Assembly (NCBI GenBank): GCA_016764455.1
Contig: JAESRU010000090.1
Location: 1-5,831, forward strand
Direction: 5' to 3'
Length of the DNA stretch: 5,831 bases
Origin: Hyphomicrobiales bacterium
Lineage (GTDB): Bacteria; Pseudomonadota; Alphaproteobacteria; Rhizobiales; NORP267
Positions 1 through 5,831 of this stretch are shown piece after piece; the first letter of the stretch is position 1, and each line of letters opens with the position of its first letter. The notes beneath the pieces were generated by a model. It made no database searches, was not told the DNA's origin, and saw only the letters and a list, made by a program, of their open reading frames with translations. The translations under genes were made by a program, and so were the position numbers.

Positions 1-66
1 TGGGTGATTCGAACACCCGACCCCCGCATTACGAATGCGATGCTCTACCAACTGAGCTAATGCGGC
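1..66 (-). tRNA. tRNA-Thr (anticodon CGU), 3' end cut by window edge
   Basis: Read on the minus strand, the sequence folds as a cloverleaf. The 5' acceptor strand GCCGCAT ends at 66. Next come TA, a D stem GCTC/GAGC around a loop with TTGG, and an anticodon stem TCGCA/TGCGG. The anticodon loop is TTCGTAA, giving anticodon CGT (reads ACG, threonine). The T arm is GGGTG-TTCGAAT-CACCC, a canonical T loop. Only the first base of the 3' acceptor strand lies inside the window; the other six bases, the discriminator and any CCA lie beyond position 1. All visible stems pair, apart from one U-G closing pair in the anticodon stem, so it looks functional. It lies downstream of hemY on the same strand but has its own promoter, and a terminator separates it from the heme operon. 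Amino acid identity rests on the anticodon. Confidence 0.95.
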
Positions 67-85
67 CCAAAGTGTGGTCTGGTTC

Positions 86-114
86 CTGATAGCTTTTGGT
101 GGGGGCGGTTGCAA
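86..114 (-). promoter_or_regulatory. Probable sigma-70-type promoter for tRNA-Thr
   Basis: On the minus strand a -35-like TTGCAA (109-114) is followed by a 17-bp spacer and a -10-like TATCAG (86-91). Each box matches 4 of 6 consensus bases and the spacing is ideal. Transcription would start roughly 10-13 nt before the tRNA 5' end at 66, a typical short leader for a tRNA. The placement between the heme operon terminator and the tRNA supports an independent transcription unit. No start site has been measured, so this is a pattern-based call. Confidence 0.5.
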
Positions 115-143
115 GGGCTGGTTCCGGGTCATTTGCTGGTCAC

Positions 144-171
144 AAAAAACAGCAACCCAACCCGTCACTGC
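144..171 (-). terminator. Rho-independent terminator of the hemC-hemD-mic60-hemY operon
   Basis: On the minus strand, six bases after the hemY stop codon, CAGTGAC (170-164) pairs with GTTGCTG (156-150) across a 7-nt loop, GGGTTGG. The stem has seven pairs, two of them G-U, and a further G-U pair is possible at the base (171/149). A run of six T (149-144) follows directly. The stem is moderately weak, but the stem, the T run and the position just after the last gene of the operon agree. Confidence 0.65.
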
Positions 172-177
172 AAACGA

Positions 178-1770
178 TCAGCTTTTAAGTGCAGCGTCTT
201 CATCCTCAAAGCCACTGCCATCTGCGCCGGGATCATCAGGGGCAACGGCAACCTTGCGTTTGGCCGCCCGGTTCCGCCCCGTCGTCTTTGCTTTTTTACG
301 CGCGGACGGTGATGCAGGCTCATCAATTTCTTCCAGCTGTTCGGCAGATATCTCACCGGTGGTTTCAGATGGCTCCGGCACTTCAGAAACTTCTTCCAGC
401 GGGGTTAAATCAAGCGCCTCGTCGCCAACATCCAGATCGGGGAACGGCTCCAGACTATCGTCGTCGTCAAAATCATCCACCCCTGCCAACCGCTCTACTG
501 GCACCTTCCATTCAAACGCATCGAGGCGGCCGGATATCGGCGATACCGGTGCCCAGGATTGCACCACCAGACCGTCTGCGGTCCAGACCGGATCACGCGC
601 CGCCCGCATACCGCGCGAAAGCCATTCCCGTGCCCGGCCCCGGTCGCCATGTTCGCCTTCATCAATCTCGGCCATCAAAGTACAAACCTGCTGGCTCGGG
701 CGCGTAGCAATAAATGGTTCCAGCGCTTCGCGGGCCTCTTTCCAGTCGAGCGCGTCTATCGCGGCGCCAGCAATGGCAATTGCGCCTTCAAGACTGTCTG
801 GTGTTTTTTGCGCCAAGTTTATTACCCGCTTCAACCGGTCGCGAACAGAATCTCCCACCCGCACATTTGCATAGGCTTCGGCAATCTCGGGATGTGGCCC
901 GGCCTTCCAGGCCTTTTCCAAAATCCGGGTGGCTTTGCGCACATTGCCCACCGCCCCCAGCAACGTGCCGGTAAGAACGCTGGCCGGCACCAAATCCGGC
1001 GCGAGGCCATAGGCCTCTTCAGCCAGGATAAGTGCCTGATCAGAGTCATCCTGTTCAAGTTCGACAGCCAGCCCGGTCAGTAATACCGCCCGCCAGCGCC
1101 GCTGTTGTTGTTTATCGATCAGACCGTGGCGATGGTTTTCAGCTAATGTTTCGAGCGCCGCGCGCCATTTCCGTGCGGCACATTGCATCTCAAAAAGGGC
1201 TGTTGCCGCCCAGCCAACGGCCCGGTTCCGTTCAAGCGCCTGCTCAGCAAAATTGAGCATCGCGCCTGCATCTTTCTGGCGCTCGGCTTCGATAAACAGA
1301 CCACGCAGGCCGAGATTTTCAGTTTCCGGCGCGCCCAACATCGCATCAAACGCTTTTTTTGCGGCCTTCTGATCACCTTTCAGTTGGGCCGCTTGCGCCC
1401 GGAGCAACAACGCCAGCGGCTGGTCTCCCATCACCCTGTCGGCGATGGTTGAATATCTGGATGCGGCTTGAGCGTCACCAGATCCGATTGCGATCATGCC
1501 GCGGGTCAGGGCATCAAAGCCTTTTTCCGTGCGCCGGTTGCGCAAAAACCCGCCAAGTGCCCCCGGCGTACCTGCAAGGCTGCGGATCAGCGACCAGACA
1601 AATACGCTCACAATCAGAACAATCGCCAATAATATGGCGGCAGCCATGAGGCTCAGCTCAATCCGGTATCCAAGCCAGGTCAGCACCAGATCACCGGGCC
1701 GGTCGGCGAGCCACGCCGCGCCAATGGCGACAATCCCGACAATGATAAAAAACAGGAGAACGCGGATCAT
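178..1770 (-). CDS. hemY: HemY-type inner-membrane TPR protein of the heme operon
   Basis: A 530-residue membrane protein of the proteobacterial HemY family, linked to tetrapyrrole synthesis by operon position but with no settled enzymatic role. It is not the Bacillus-type protoporphyrinogen oxidase that carries the same name. Two hydrophobic helices lie at about residues 3-22 and 41-64. The basic stretch after the second (FLRNRRTEKG, 75-84) predicts a cytoplasmic C-terminal part. The HemY N-terminal domain spans roughly 26-130 and is followed by TPR-like helical pairs to about 390. A conserved-looking block, DPVWTADG (393-400) and then WAPVSPISGRLDAFEW (406-421), closes the core. Residues about 432-487 are strongly acidic, 491-506 are Lys/Arg-rich and the end is acidic again; this tail looks disordered and is absent from the E. 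coli-type protein of about 400 residues. The ATG lies 4 nt after the mic60 stop. A GAAGG at 1782-1786, 11 nt upstream, may be the ribosome site, so translation is probably coupled. It is the last gene before the terminator. Confidence 0.92.
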   Translation of the reverse strand: MIRVLLFFIIVGIVAIGAAWLADRPGDLVLTWLGYRIELSLMAAAILLAIVLIVSVFVWSLIRSLAGTPGALGGFLRNRRTEKGFDALTRGMIAIGSGDAQAASRYSTIADRVMGDQPLALLLRAQAAQLKGDQKAAKKAFDAMLGAPETENLGLRGLFIEAERQKDAGAMLNFAEQALERNRAVGWAATALFEMQCAARKWRAALETLAENHRHGLIDKQQQRRWRAVLLTGLAVELEQDDSDQALILAEEAYGLAPDLVPASVLTGTLLGAVGNVRKATRILEKAWKAGPHPEIAEAYANVRVGDSVRDRLKRVINLAQKTPDSLEGAIAIAGAAIDALDWKEAREALEPFIATRPSQQVCTLMAEIDEGEHGDRGRAREWLSRGMRAARDPVWTADGLVVQSWAPVSPISGRLDAFEWKVPVERLAGVDDFDDDDSLEPFPDLDVGDEALDLTPLEEVSEVPEPSETTGEISAEQLEEIDEPASPSARKKAKTTGRNRAAKRKVAVAPDDPGADGSGFEDEDAALKS

Positions 1771-1774
1771 AGGC

Positions 1775-3376
1775 CTATTGACCTTCGCCGGCGTCTACAC
1801 CTGCCCCGGTGCCTGCACCTGAACGCTGCGCCAATTTTAATAATTCGGTGTTGATGGCAGCTAATGCATCTGCAGCTTCAAGCCGCGCCTTGGCTGCAAC
1901 AAACCAATCTGCCGCCGCTTCTGCTGCCGACCCTTCAAGCGCCACCAATTCATCAAGTGCCGCTTTAAGCTGCCCGTCTCCCAGATGGGCTTCCACCCGT
2001 GCCACAATGGCAGCAGCACTATCGCCGTCAACAAACCCTGTTGGCCTGATCCGAACCACCGATCTGATCTGGGACAATGCGGAATCCAGAAACCCGCCTT
2101 CTGTCTGGCTTCGGTCGGCTTCGATTATTTGCGTGGCACGTTGTTCAAATTGTTCCGCCAGATCAGAAATTGTGGACGCACCGGAAGAGGCTGTCGCGGA
2201 AAGCCGCGCCAACAGATCAGCCGGTATGGTTTCGGCATTGGTGAGGATAGAAATCTCGGTCTCATAAGGTAGCCCGGCCACAAACAAACGCTCCAACGCC
2301 GCAAAAGCAAGATTGACGGCCGCCCGCGATTCCGCACCGAAATCCACCAAGGTTTCCGAATTATTTGCCAGGGCCTGAACGCGGGATTCTATTGTATCCA
2401 TCTGCGTTGATAATACGGTACTGGTCTCGGTAATCCGGCTGTCCAGACTTGCAGATACCGCCTTTGCGGCATCGAAAAGCTGGTTCAGCCCATCAAGCCG
2501 CGCAGTTAATGTGGCGCGGATTTCTTCCGTTGATGCCTGAAGCGACGCAACAGATTGCCGTAATGCCAGGAGATCAGCGCCCGAGACCCCGGTCTCGCCA
2601 CCGCTTGTCGCAGCCGCTTGCAATTCAACCAGCAAGGTTTTGGTATTTGCTTCGAGCGACGCCAATCTTGCTTCCAGTCCCACAATTTGCGGGCCGGTAT
2701 CAGTGCTCACAAGGCCATCAAACCGCTCCGACAAAGCGGCCAGCCCGGCATCAGCCGATTGACGGATTTCAAGCACCTGACTTGCCAGACCTTCGCTGCC
2801 CGCGGCAGCCTCACTCAATTGCGTTTCAAGAGCAGCCAGCTTCGTCGCCAATTCCGACGCGCCATCATTGGCTGCAAGGCCATCCAGCCTGGTTTCGATC
2901 TGGCCAATCAGGGCATTGCGCTGGTCTTGTTGGCTTGCAACATTTTCGCGAAGTTGTTCAACCCTGGTGGTGAGATTTGCCACATCGCCAGACGCACCCC
3001 CTGGCAAAATTCCGGTCGCGGTCAGGCCCGAATGTATCAAAAGCGCCAACAAACCGCCTGCAAGTCCGCTGGCGCCATATTTGAAATAGGTCGAAACCGG
3101 GATGCCGGAATTGCCCGCACCTGCTTCAGCGTCAGGCGCTACATCTTCATTCTGTGCGCTTCTTGCCTCCGAAACAGTTTCAGATTCAGGCGTATCATTT
3201 TCAGCATTTGCAAGGTCGTCCGCTGAAGATGTGTCCATTGATGGCGCATCACCATTGGTTTCCTCGCTCCCCACCTCGGTTGCCTCCAGATCGATTGTAA
3301 CCGCACGCGCCTTGCGCCGCCTGCGGCCTGTGGCCGATCCGGTGGAAGACTTTGGTTTGGCAGGTTTACGGGCCAT
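1775..3376 (-). CDS. Alphaproteobacterial mitofilin / Mic60 homologue (inner-membrane coiled-coil protein)
   Basis: A 533-residue protein recognised as the bacterial relative of mitochondrial Mic60, which shapes cristae. In alphaproteobacteria the family is thought to bend or organise intracytoplasmic or inner membranes. Residues 1-26 are very basic (four consecutive Arg-type residues near 18-21). Residues about 28-88 are acidic, low-complexity and probably disordered. One membrane span lies at about 99-121, rich in Gly and Leu. About 130-345 is a long heptad-like coiled-coil region rich in Ala, Leu, Glu and Gln. The mitofilin C-terminal domain covers about 350-517 and includes LPYETEISIL (369-378), VVRIRPTG (440-447) and the W491 and ARLEAADAL region. 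A short Gly/Ala tail follows. An in-frame ATG at 3388 would add four residues, but I chose 3376 because GGGAGG lies just before it and overlaps the upstream alternative. It occupies the slot of hemX in gammaproteobacterial hemCDXY operons, and older annotations may use that name. It is probably co-expressed with hemY, 4 nt downstream. Confidence 0.88.
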   Translation of the reverse strand: MARKPAKPKSSTGSATGRRRRKARAVTIDLEATEVGSEETNGDAPSMDTSSADDLANAENDTPESETVSEARSAQNEDVAPDAEAGAGNSGIPVSTYFKYGASGLAGGLLALLIHSGLTATGILPGGASGDVANLTTRVEQLRENVASQQDQRNALIGQIETRLDGLAANDGASELATKLAALETQLSEAAAGSEGLASQVLEIRQSADAGLAALSERFDGLVSTDTGPQIVGLEARLASLEANTKTLLVELQAAATSGGETGVSGADLLALRQSVASLQASTEEIRATLTARLDGLNQLFDAAKAVSASLDSRITETSTVLSTQMDTIESRVQALANNSETLVDFGAESRAAVNLAFAALERLFVAGLPYETEISILTNAETIPADLLARLSATASSGASTISDLAEQFEQRATQIIEADRSQTEGGFLDSALSQIRSVVRIRPTGFVDGDSAAAIVARVEAHLGDGQLKAALDELVALEGSAAEAAADWFVAAKARLEAADALAAINTELLKLAQRSGAGTGAGVDAGEGQ

Positions 3377-3380
3377 TGGG

Positions 3381-3386
3381 CCTCCC
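3381..3386 (-). promoter_or_regulatory. Ribosome binding site deciding the mic60 start
   Basis: GGGAGG on the minus strand lies 4 nt before the ATG at 3376. It is the clearest Shine-Dalgarno sequence in the window. It overlaps the upstream in-frame ATG at 3388, which has no good site of its own, so it favours the shorter mic60 reading. Its strength also suggests mic60 is initiated independently after the 113-bp gap rather than by coupling to hemD. Confidence 0.6.
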
Positions 3387-3489
3387 ATTTCGGGGCATTG
3401 GTTTCAATTGATCAATACACGATTCCAGACAAATTCCCACTGGCTGAAATGATGAGGCCAGCAGAATTTTATCCACTATCGCCAGTTTA
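3387..3489 (-). other. hemD-mic60 gap with dyads and possible internal promoter
   Basis: This is the only real gap in the otherwise tight heme operon, and no short gene is convincing in it. It holds a perfect 10-bp palindrome, ATTGATCAAT (3407-3416). It also holds an inverted repeat of CTGGC and GCCAG (3440-3461) with a 12-nt loop and no T run, so that hairpin is not a normal intrinsic terminator. A weak promoter-like pair, TTGATC (3499-3504, in the end of hemD) and GATAGT (3475-3480) with an 18-bp spacer, points toward mic60. Each box matches four of six consensus bases, so the promoter is only a possibility. Confidence 0.35.
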
Positions 3490-4209
3490 TCATTTCCCGA
3501 TCAAGGCCAAAAGCATTTCAAGGTCTGGCCGCATTGCGATCTCGACCCTGTTTTGCGGCAATTGAAGCGGATCAAGTGCCTTTGCTACATTTGCCGACAA
3601 GCAATAATGGACGTATTTTCCAGCTCCCGAACCAAACCCCGCATCAAGAATCAGGGACGCATATATTTCTGCTGTGCGTGGTGACATCAGGATTGCACCG
3701 TCAATTTGATTTGCCTTAATCGAGGCTACAACAAGGTCTGTCAGGTCGGCCGCCGCAACAGCCCGATAAACCTCAATCACTTCGATGGCAGGCCCCCCGG
3801 GACCGGTCAGGGAATTCAAATCACCCGCCCGAGACGTGCCCGCTAGATGCAAAAATTTGTTGTCCTTGCCGCCATAGGTTTTGACCAAATGAGCGCCCAG
3901 ATCATCAACATTGTCGCCCGCCGGTACGACATTGGCAAACCCCGCCTCACGGACGGCCGCCGCTGTGACATCCCCCACCGTCAGAACCTGGAGATTGCTG
4001 GATTTATCTACATCCATTTTTCCGATGGTCGCCCGGACACCATTTGCACTGGTGAAAACCAAACCCATAAACCCGGACAGATCAGGCAAAGAAAATTCAA
4101 GCGGCTCGATCGTCAACAAAGGAAAGGGAACGGCCTCATGGCCCAAAGCTTCTAGCCGGGCTGCGAGCGCTGCCTGATCATGGGCCGGGCGGGTGACGAG
4201 AATTTTCAT
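3490..4209 (-). CDS. hemD: Uroporphyrinogen-III synthase
   Basis: A 239-residue cytoplasmic enzyme that cyclises hydroxymethylbilane with inversion of ring D to give uroporphyrinogen III, the branch point to heme, siroheme and cobalamin. Length is normal for the family. HemD sequences vary widely, but the usual landmarks are present: TRP (6-8) at the start, FTSANGVRA (52-60), VGDVTA (78-83), LHLAGTSRAGDL (120-131), VYRA (147-150), MSPRTAE (175-181) and SANVAKAL (205-212). These fit the two-lobed fold with the active site between lobes. The ATG overlaps the hemC stop as ATGA, so translation is probably coupled and follows pathway order, with HemC making its substrate. Only a weak Shine-Dalgarno (CCGGA) precedes it, consistent with coupling. 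No truncation or frameshift is seen. Confidence 0.93.
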   Translation of the reverse strand: MKILVTRPAHDQAALAARLEALGHEAVPFPLLTIEPLEFSLPDLSGFMGLVFTSANGVRATIGKMDVDKSSNLQVLTVGDVTAAAVREAGFANVVPAGDNVDDLGAHLVKTYGGKDNKFLHLAGTSRAGDLNSLTGPGGPAIEVIEVYRAVAAADLTDLVVASIKANQIDGAILMSPRTAEIYASLILDAGFGSGAGKYVHYCLSANVAKALDPLQLPQNRVEIAMRPDLEMLLALIGK

Positions 4210-5135
4210 TCCGGAGCCGGGATGTCTTCAAAAAAATCACTGGGAAGCATGTCTCGCAATTCTTTCCCAAGACCGTACCCAAGTTCAGCACCATCACTGC
4301 GGACGCAGACCCCGCTGCGGCGATGGCTAATTTTGCCATCGGGCGATAAAACTTCGCAATTAAGATGCAATTCGCCCGCTTCCATGGTGGCTAACGCGGC
4401 AATCGGAGTCCGGCATGAACCATCTAGAGCTGCCAGAAAGGCCCGCTCGGCAATCACACAATCCGCCGTATCGGCATCATTGAGGGATCCTGCGATTGCT
4501 GCCGCCAGACTGTTTTCCAAAGCCTCGATGCAAATTGCGCCCTGTCCGACCGCTGGCAACATCTCCTCCACCGGGATGATGGAAGACACAATTTCTTCGA
4601 GCCCAAGGCGTTTTAATCCGGCCAGCGCCAACAGCGTCGCGTCAGCTTCACCTGCTTTCAACTTACGCATCCGGGTTTGTACATTGCCGCGAAATAAAAC
4701 CACTTCAAGGTCCGGCCGCAACGCCAAAACTTGCGCTTGCCGCCGCAACGACGCTGTCCCGATGCGCGCGCCCAGCGGTAAATCTGCAATGCTGGCAGCG
4801 TTAGGGCTGAGAAATGCATCACGCACATCTTCACGCGGCAAATAGGCCGCCATGATGAGACTTGGTGGCAATTCGGTCGCCATATCTTTTGCCGAATGAA
4901 CCCCGATATCAACAATGCCATCAAGGATCGCCTGTTCGATCTCCTTGGTGAAAAGTTCTTTGCCGCCAGCATCCCGCAGCGCCCGGTCCTGGATCGCATC
5001 ACCACTGGTTTTAATGACCATAATTTCAATTTTGCCGGACACCGCCCCGGTCGCCACCAACCGGTCACGAACCTCTTCAGCCTGGTAAAGCGCCAATGGG
5101 CTGCCCCTGGTGCCTATTTTCAAATCAGTTTGCAC
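4206..5135 (-). CDS. hemC: Hydroxymethylbilane synthase (porphobilinogen deaminase)
   Basis: A 309-residue cytoplasmic enzyme that joins four porphobilinogen molecules head to tail into hydroxymethylbilane, using a covalently bound dipyrromethane cofactor. The family signature is complete. LKIGTRGSPLAL (5-16) opens the protein. HSAKDM (80-85) carries the catalytic Asp at 84. RIGTASLRRQ (124-133) and FRGNVQTR (148-155) supply the substrate- and cofactor-binding arginines. GQGA is at 197-200, and LDGSCRTPIAA (237-247) carries the cofactor cysteine at 241. The start is GTG at 5135. No ATG lies between it and the upstream in-frame TAA, and the KIGTRGSP motif begins six residues in, so the start is well fixed. 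The upstream sequence is a GGGATC direct repeat rather than a strong Shine-Dalgarno, so initiation may be modest. It is the first gene of the operon. A T7 run 11 codons before the stop encodes Phe-Phe within an intact frame. Confidence 0.97.
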   Translation of the reverse strand: MQTDLKIGTRGSPLALYQAEEVRDRLVATGAVSGKIEIMVIKTSGDAIQDRALRDAGGKELFTKEIEQAILDGIVDIGVHSAKDMATELPPSLIMAAYLPREDVRDAFLSPNAASIADLPLGARIGTASLRRQAQVLALRPDLEVVLFRGNVQTRMRKLKAGEADATLLALAGLKRLGLEEIVSSIIPVEEMLPAVGQGAICIEALENSLAAAIAGSLNDADTADCVIAERAFLAALDGSCRTPIAALATMEAGELHLNCEVLSPDGKISHRRSGVCVRSDGAELGYGLGKELRDMLPSDFFEDIPAPE

Positions 5136-5252
5136 GATCCCGATCCCGGTGTTAGTCGAAAGAACAAATTTGCGGCGAACTTATCCCCGCCTTCAATCTC
5201 CGGCAATGCCAGATTTGTCTCTGACAAGAAAAGCTCCATTTGAGAAATTTCA
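5136..5252. promoter_or_regulatory. Divergent control region between hemC and tsaD
   Basis: This 117-bp spacer must hold, or lie beside, the promoters for the leftward heme operon and probably for rightward tsaD. I find no strong sigma-70 pair for either. The best leftward candidate is TTGCCG (5201-5206) with GATAAG (5180-5185), but the 15-bp spacing is short. Two adjacent dyads are visible: GGCAATGCC (5202-5210) and TTGTC-TCT-GACAA (5215-5227), with centres 15 bp apart. Either could be a regulator site. A GATCCC direct repeat (5136-5147) abuts the hemC start. No FNR-type TTGAT-N4-ATCAA site is present. Confidence 0.5.
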
Positions 5253-5831
5253 ATGACCCGACCCGCACTCCTAAATTCTGACGCCGCCGGGCAAACCGGA
5301 CAACTCATTCTCGGAATCGAGACAACGTGCGATGAGACCGCTGCAGCGATTGTCTGGCGCAATGCTGATGGAACCGGCAACATCCGCTCAAACATAATCC
5401 ATTCGCAAATCTCCGAACACACGCCCTATGGCGGCGTCGTACCGGAAATCGCGGCCCGCGCCCATGTGGAAGCGCTGGACGGCATTATTCTCGCAGCACT
5501 AAAAGAAGCCAATTGTGATTTAACCGAACTGGACGGCGTGGCGGTCGCCGCCGGTCCCGGCCTGATCGGCGGTGTTCTGTCTGGCGTGATGTGCGCCAAA
5601 GGACTGGCTGCCCCGACAGCTAAACCGTTAATCGGCATTAACCATCTGGCGGGCCATGCGCTGACACCTCGCTTAACTGACACCTTGGAATTCCCGTATC
5701 TGATGTTGCTGGTATCGGGGGGGCATTGCCAGTTCATCGCGGTGGAGGGGCCAGATAATTTCCGTCGTCTTGGCGGCACAATCGACGATGCACTGGGTGA
5801 GGCTTTTGACAAAACGGCCAAGCTGTTGGGC
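5253..5831 (+). CDS. tsaD: tRNA N6-adenosine threonylcarbamoyltransferase TsaD, N-terminal 193 residues (cut by window edge)
   Basis: This is the first 193 codons, in frame to the last base, of TsaD (formerly Gcp/YgjD), usually about 340-360 residues. With TsaB and TsaE it transfers the threonylcarbamoyl group to A37 of tRNAs that read ANN codons (t6A). ASKHA-fold landmarks are clear: [12 protein letters not shown] (20-31), [21 protein letters not shown] (51-71), [13 protein letters not shown] (99-111), INHLAGH (129-135) whose H131 and H135 match the metal-binding histidines, LLVSGGH (152-158), and [15 protein letters not shown] (173-187). The ATG at 5253 is the only candidate start between an in-frame TGA (5241-5243) and the first motif. 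This gives an N-terminal lead of about 19 residues, longer than the few usually seen. Only a weak GAGA (5242-5245) precedes it as a ribosome site. It is divergent from hemC. Confidence 0.96.
   Translation, partial: MTRPALLNSDAAGQTGQLILGIETTCDETAAAIVWRNADGTGNIRSNIIHSQISEHTPYGGVVPEIAARAHVEALDGIILAALKEANCDLTELDGVAVAAGPGLIGGVLSGVMCAKGLAAPTAKPLIGINHLAGHALTPRLTDTLEFPYLMLLVSGGHCQFIAVEGPDNFRRLGGTIDDALGEAFDKTAKLLG

Noticed and set aside
1..66. tRNA-Thr as an integration site for a mobile element
   Set aside because: The tRNA 3' end, where integration would occur, is outside the window, and nothing visible resembles an integrase or a repeated attachment core.
74..874. A 266-codon open frame on the plus strand, opposite hemY
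   Set aside because: It is the antisense shadow of a GC-rich coding gene: Ser/Pro/Arg-rich translation with no domain, and it overlaps the terminator, the tRNA promoter region and the HemY tail. HemY is clearly the real gene.
2618..3226. A 202-codon open frame on the plus strand, opposite mic60
   Set aside because: Low-complexity translation with no recognisable motif, lying entirely antisense to a well-supported mitofilin gene.
3407..3416. ATTGATCAAT considered as an FNR-type oxygen-control site
   Set aside because: FNR sites need TTGAT and ATCAA separated by four bases. Here the half-sites overlap, so the spacing is wrong.
3440..3461. CTGGC/GCCAG hairpin considered as an intrinsic terminator after hemD
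   Set aside because: The stem is only 5 bp with a 12-nt loop and no T run follows, so it would not terminate on its own.
4230..4236. T7 run near the end of hemC considered as a programmed frameshift site
   Set aside because: The frame continues normally to a stop that overlaps the hemD start in ATGA, so there is no reason to invoke slippage.
4180..4845. A 221-codon open frame opposite hemC
   Set aside because: Antisense shadow. hemC on the other strand has every catalytic motif, and this translation has none.
5120..5422. A 100-codon minus-strand frame spanning the hemC-tsaD spacer
   Set aside because: It overlaps the start of tsaD antisense and the hemC start in another frame, with no ribosome site or family resemblance.
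5426..5821. A 131-codon minus-strand frame opposite tsaD
   Set aside because: The plus-strand frame encodes unmistakable TsaD motifs throughout this stretch.

Overview
This window looks like chromosomal core DNA from an alphaproteobacterium. The main evidence is the gene order hemC-hemD-mic60 (mitofilin)-hemY with a divergent tsaD. A mitofilin-type protein in the heme operon position that hemX holds in gammaproteobacteria is an alphaproteobacterial hallmark. G+C is moderate (mid-50s percent by eye). Genus cannot be fixed from this sequence. No insertion sequence, phage, CRISPR or toxin-antitoxin signal is visible.

Layout from left to right. Positions 1-66 hold a minus-strand tRNA-Thr (anticodon CGU) whose 3' acceptor end is cut off by the window edge. 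Its own promoter is recognisable at 86-114. Positions 144-171 hold a Rho-independent terminator just after the hemY stop. Then, all on the minus strand and transcribed from right to left, come hemC (5135-4206), hemD (4209-3490), mic60 (3376-1775) and hemY (1770-178). hemC and hemD overlap in ATGA, and mic60 and hemY are 4 nt apart. A 113-bp gap between hemD and mic60 is the only break in the operon. After a 117-bp divergent spacer, tsaD runs on the plus strand from 5253 off the right edge.

How the genes fit together: HemC and HemD carry out consecutive cytoplasmic steps (porphobilinogen to hydroxymethylbilane to uroporphyrinogen III). The other two products are inner-membrane proteins: Mic60/mitofilin, with a large coiled coil and one membrane span, and HemY, a two-span TPR protein. 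The layout suggests tetrapyrrole synthesis made together with a membrane-organising pair. tsaD, for tRNA t6A modification, is functionally separate and shares only the divergent control region.

I do not see an undescribed system. The most interesting content is the bacterial mitofilin inside the heme operon, the charge-patterned tails of Mic60 and HemY that are both predicted to face the cytoplasm, and two small regulatory spacers with dyad symmetry.
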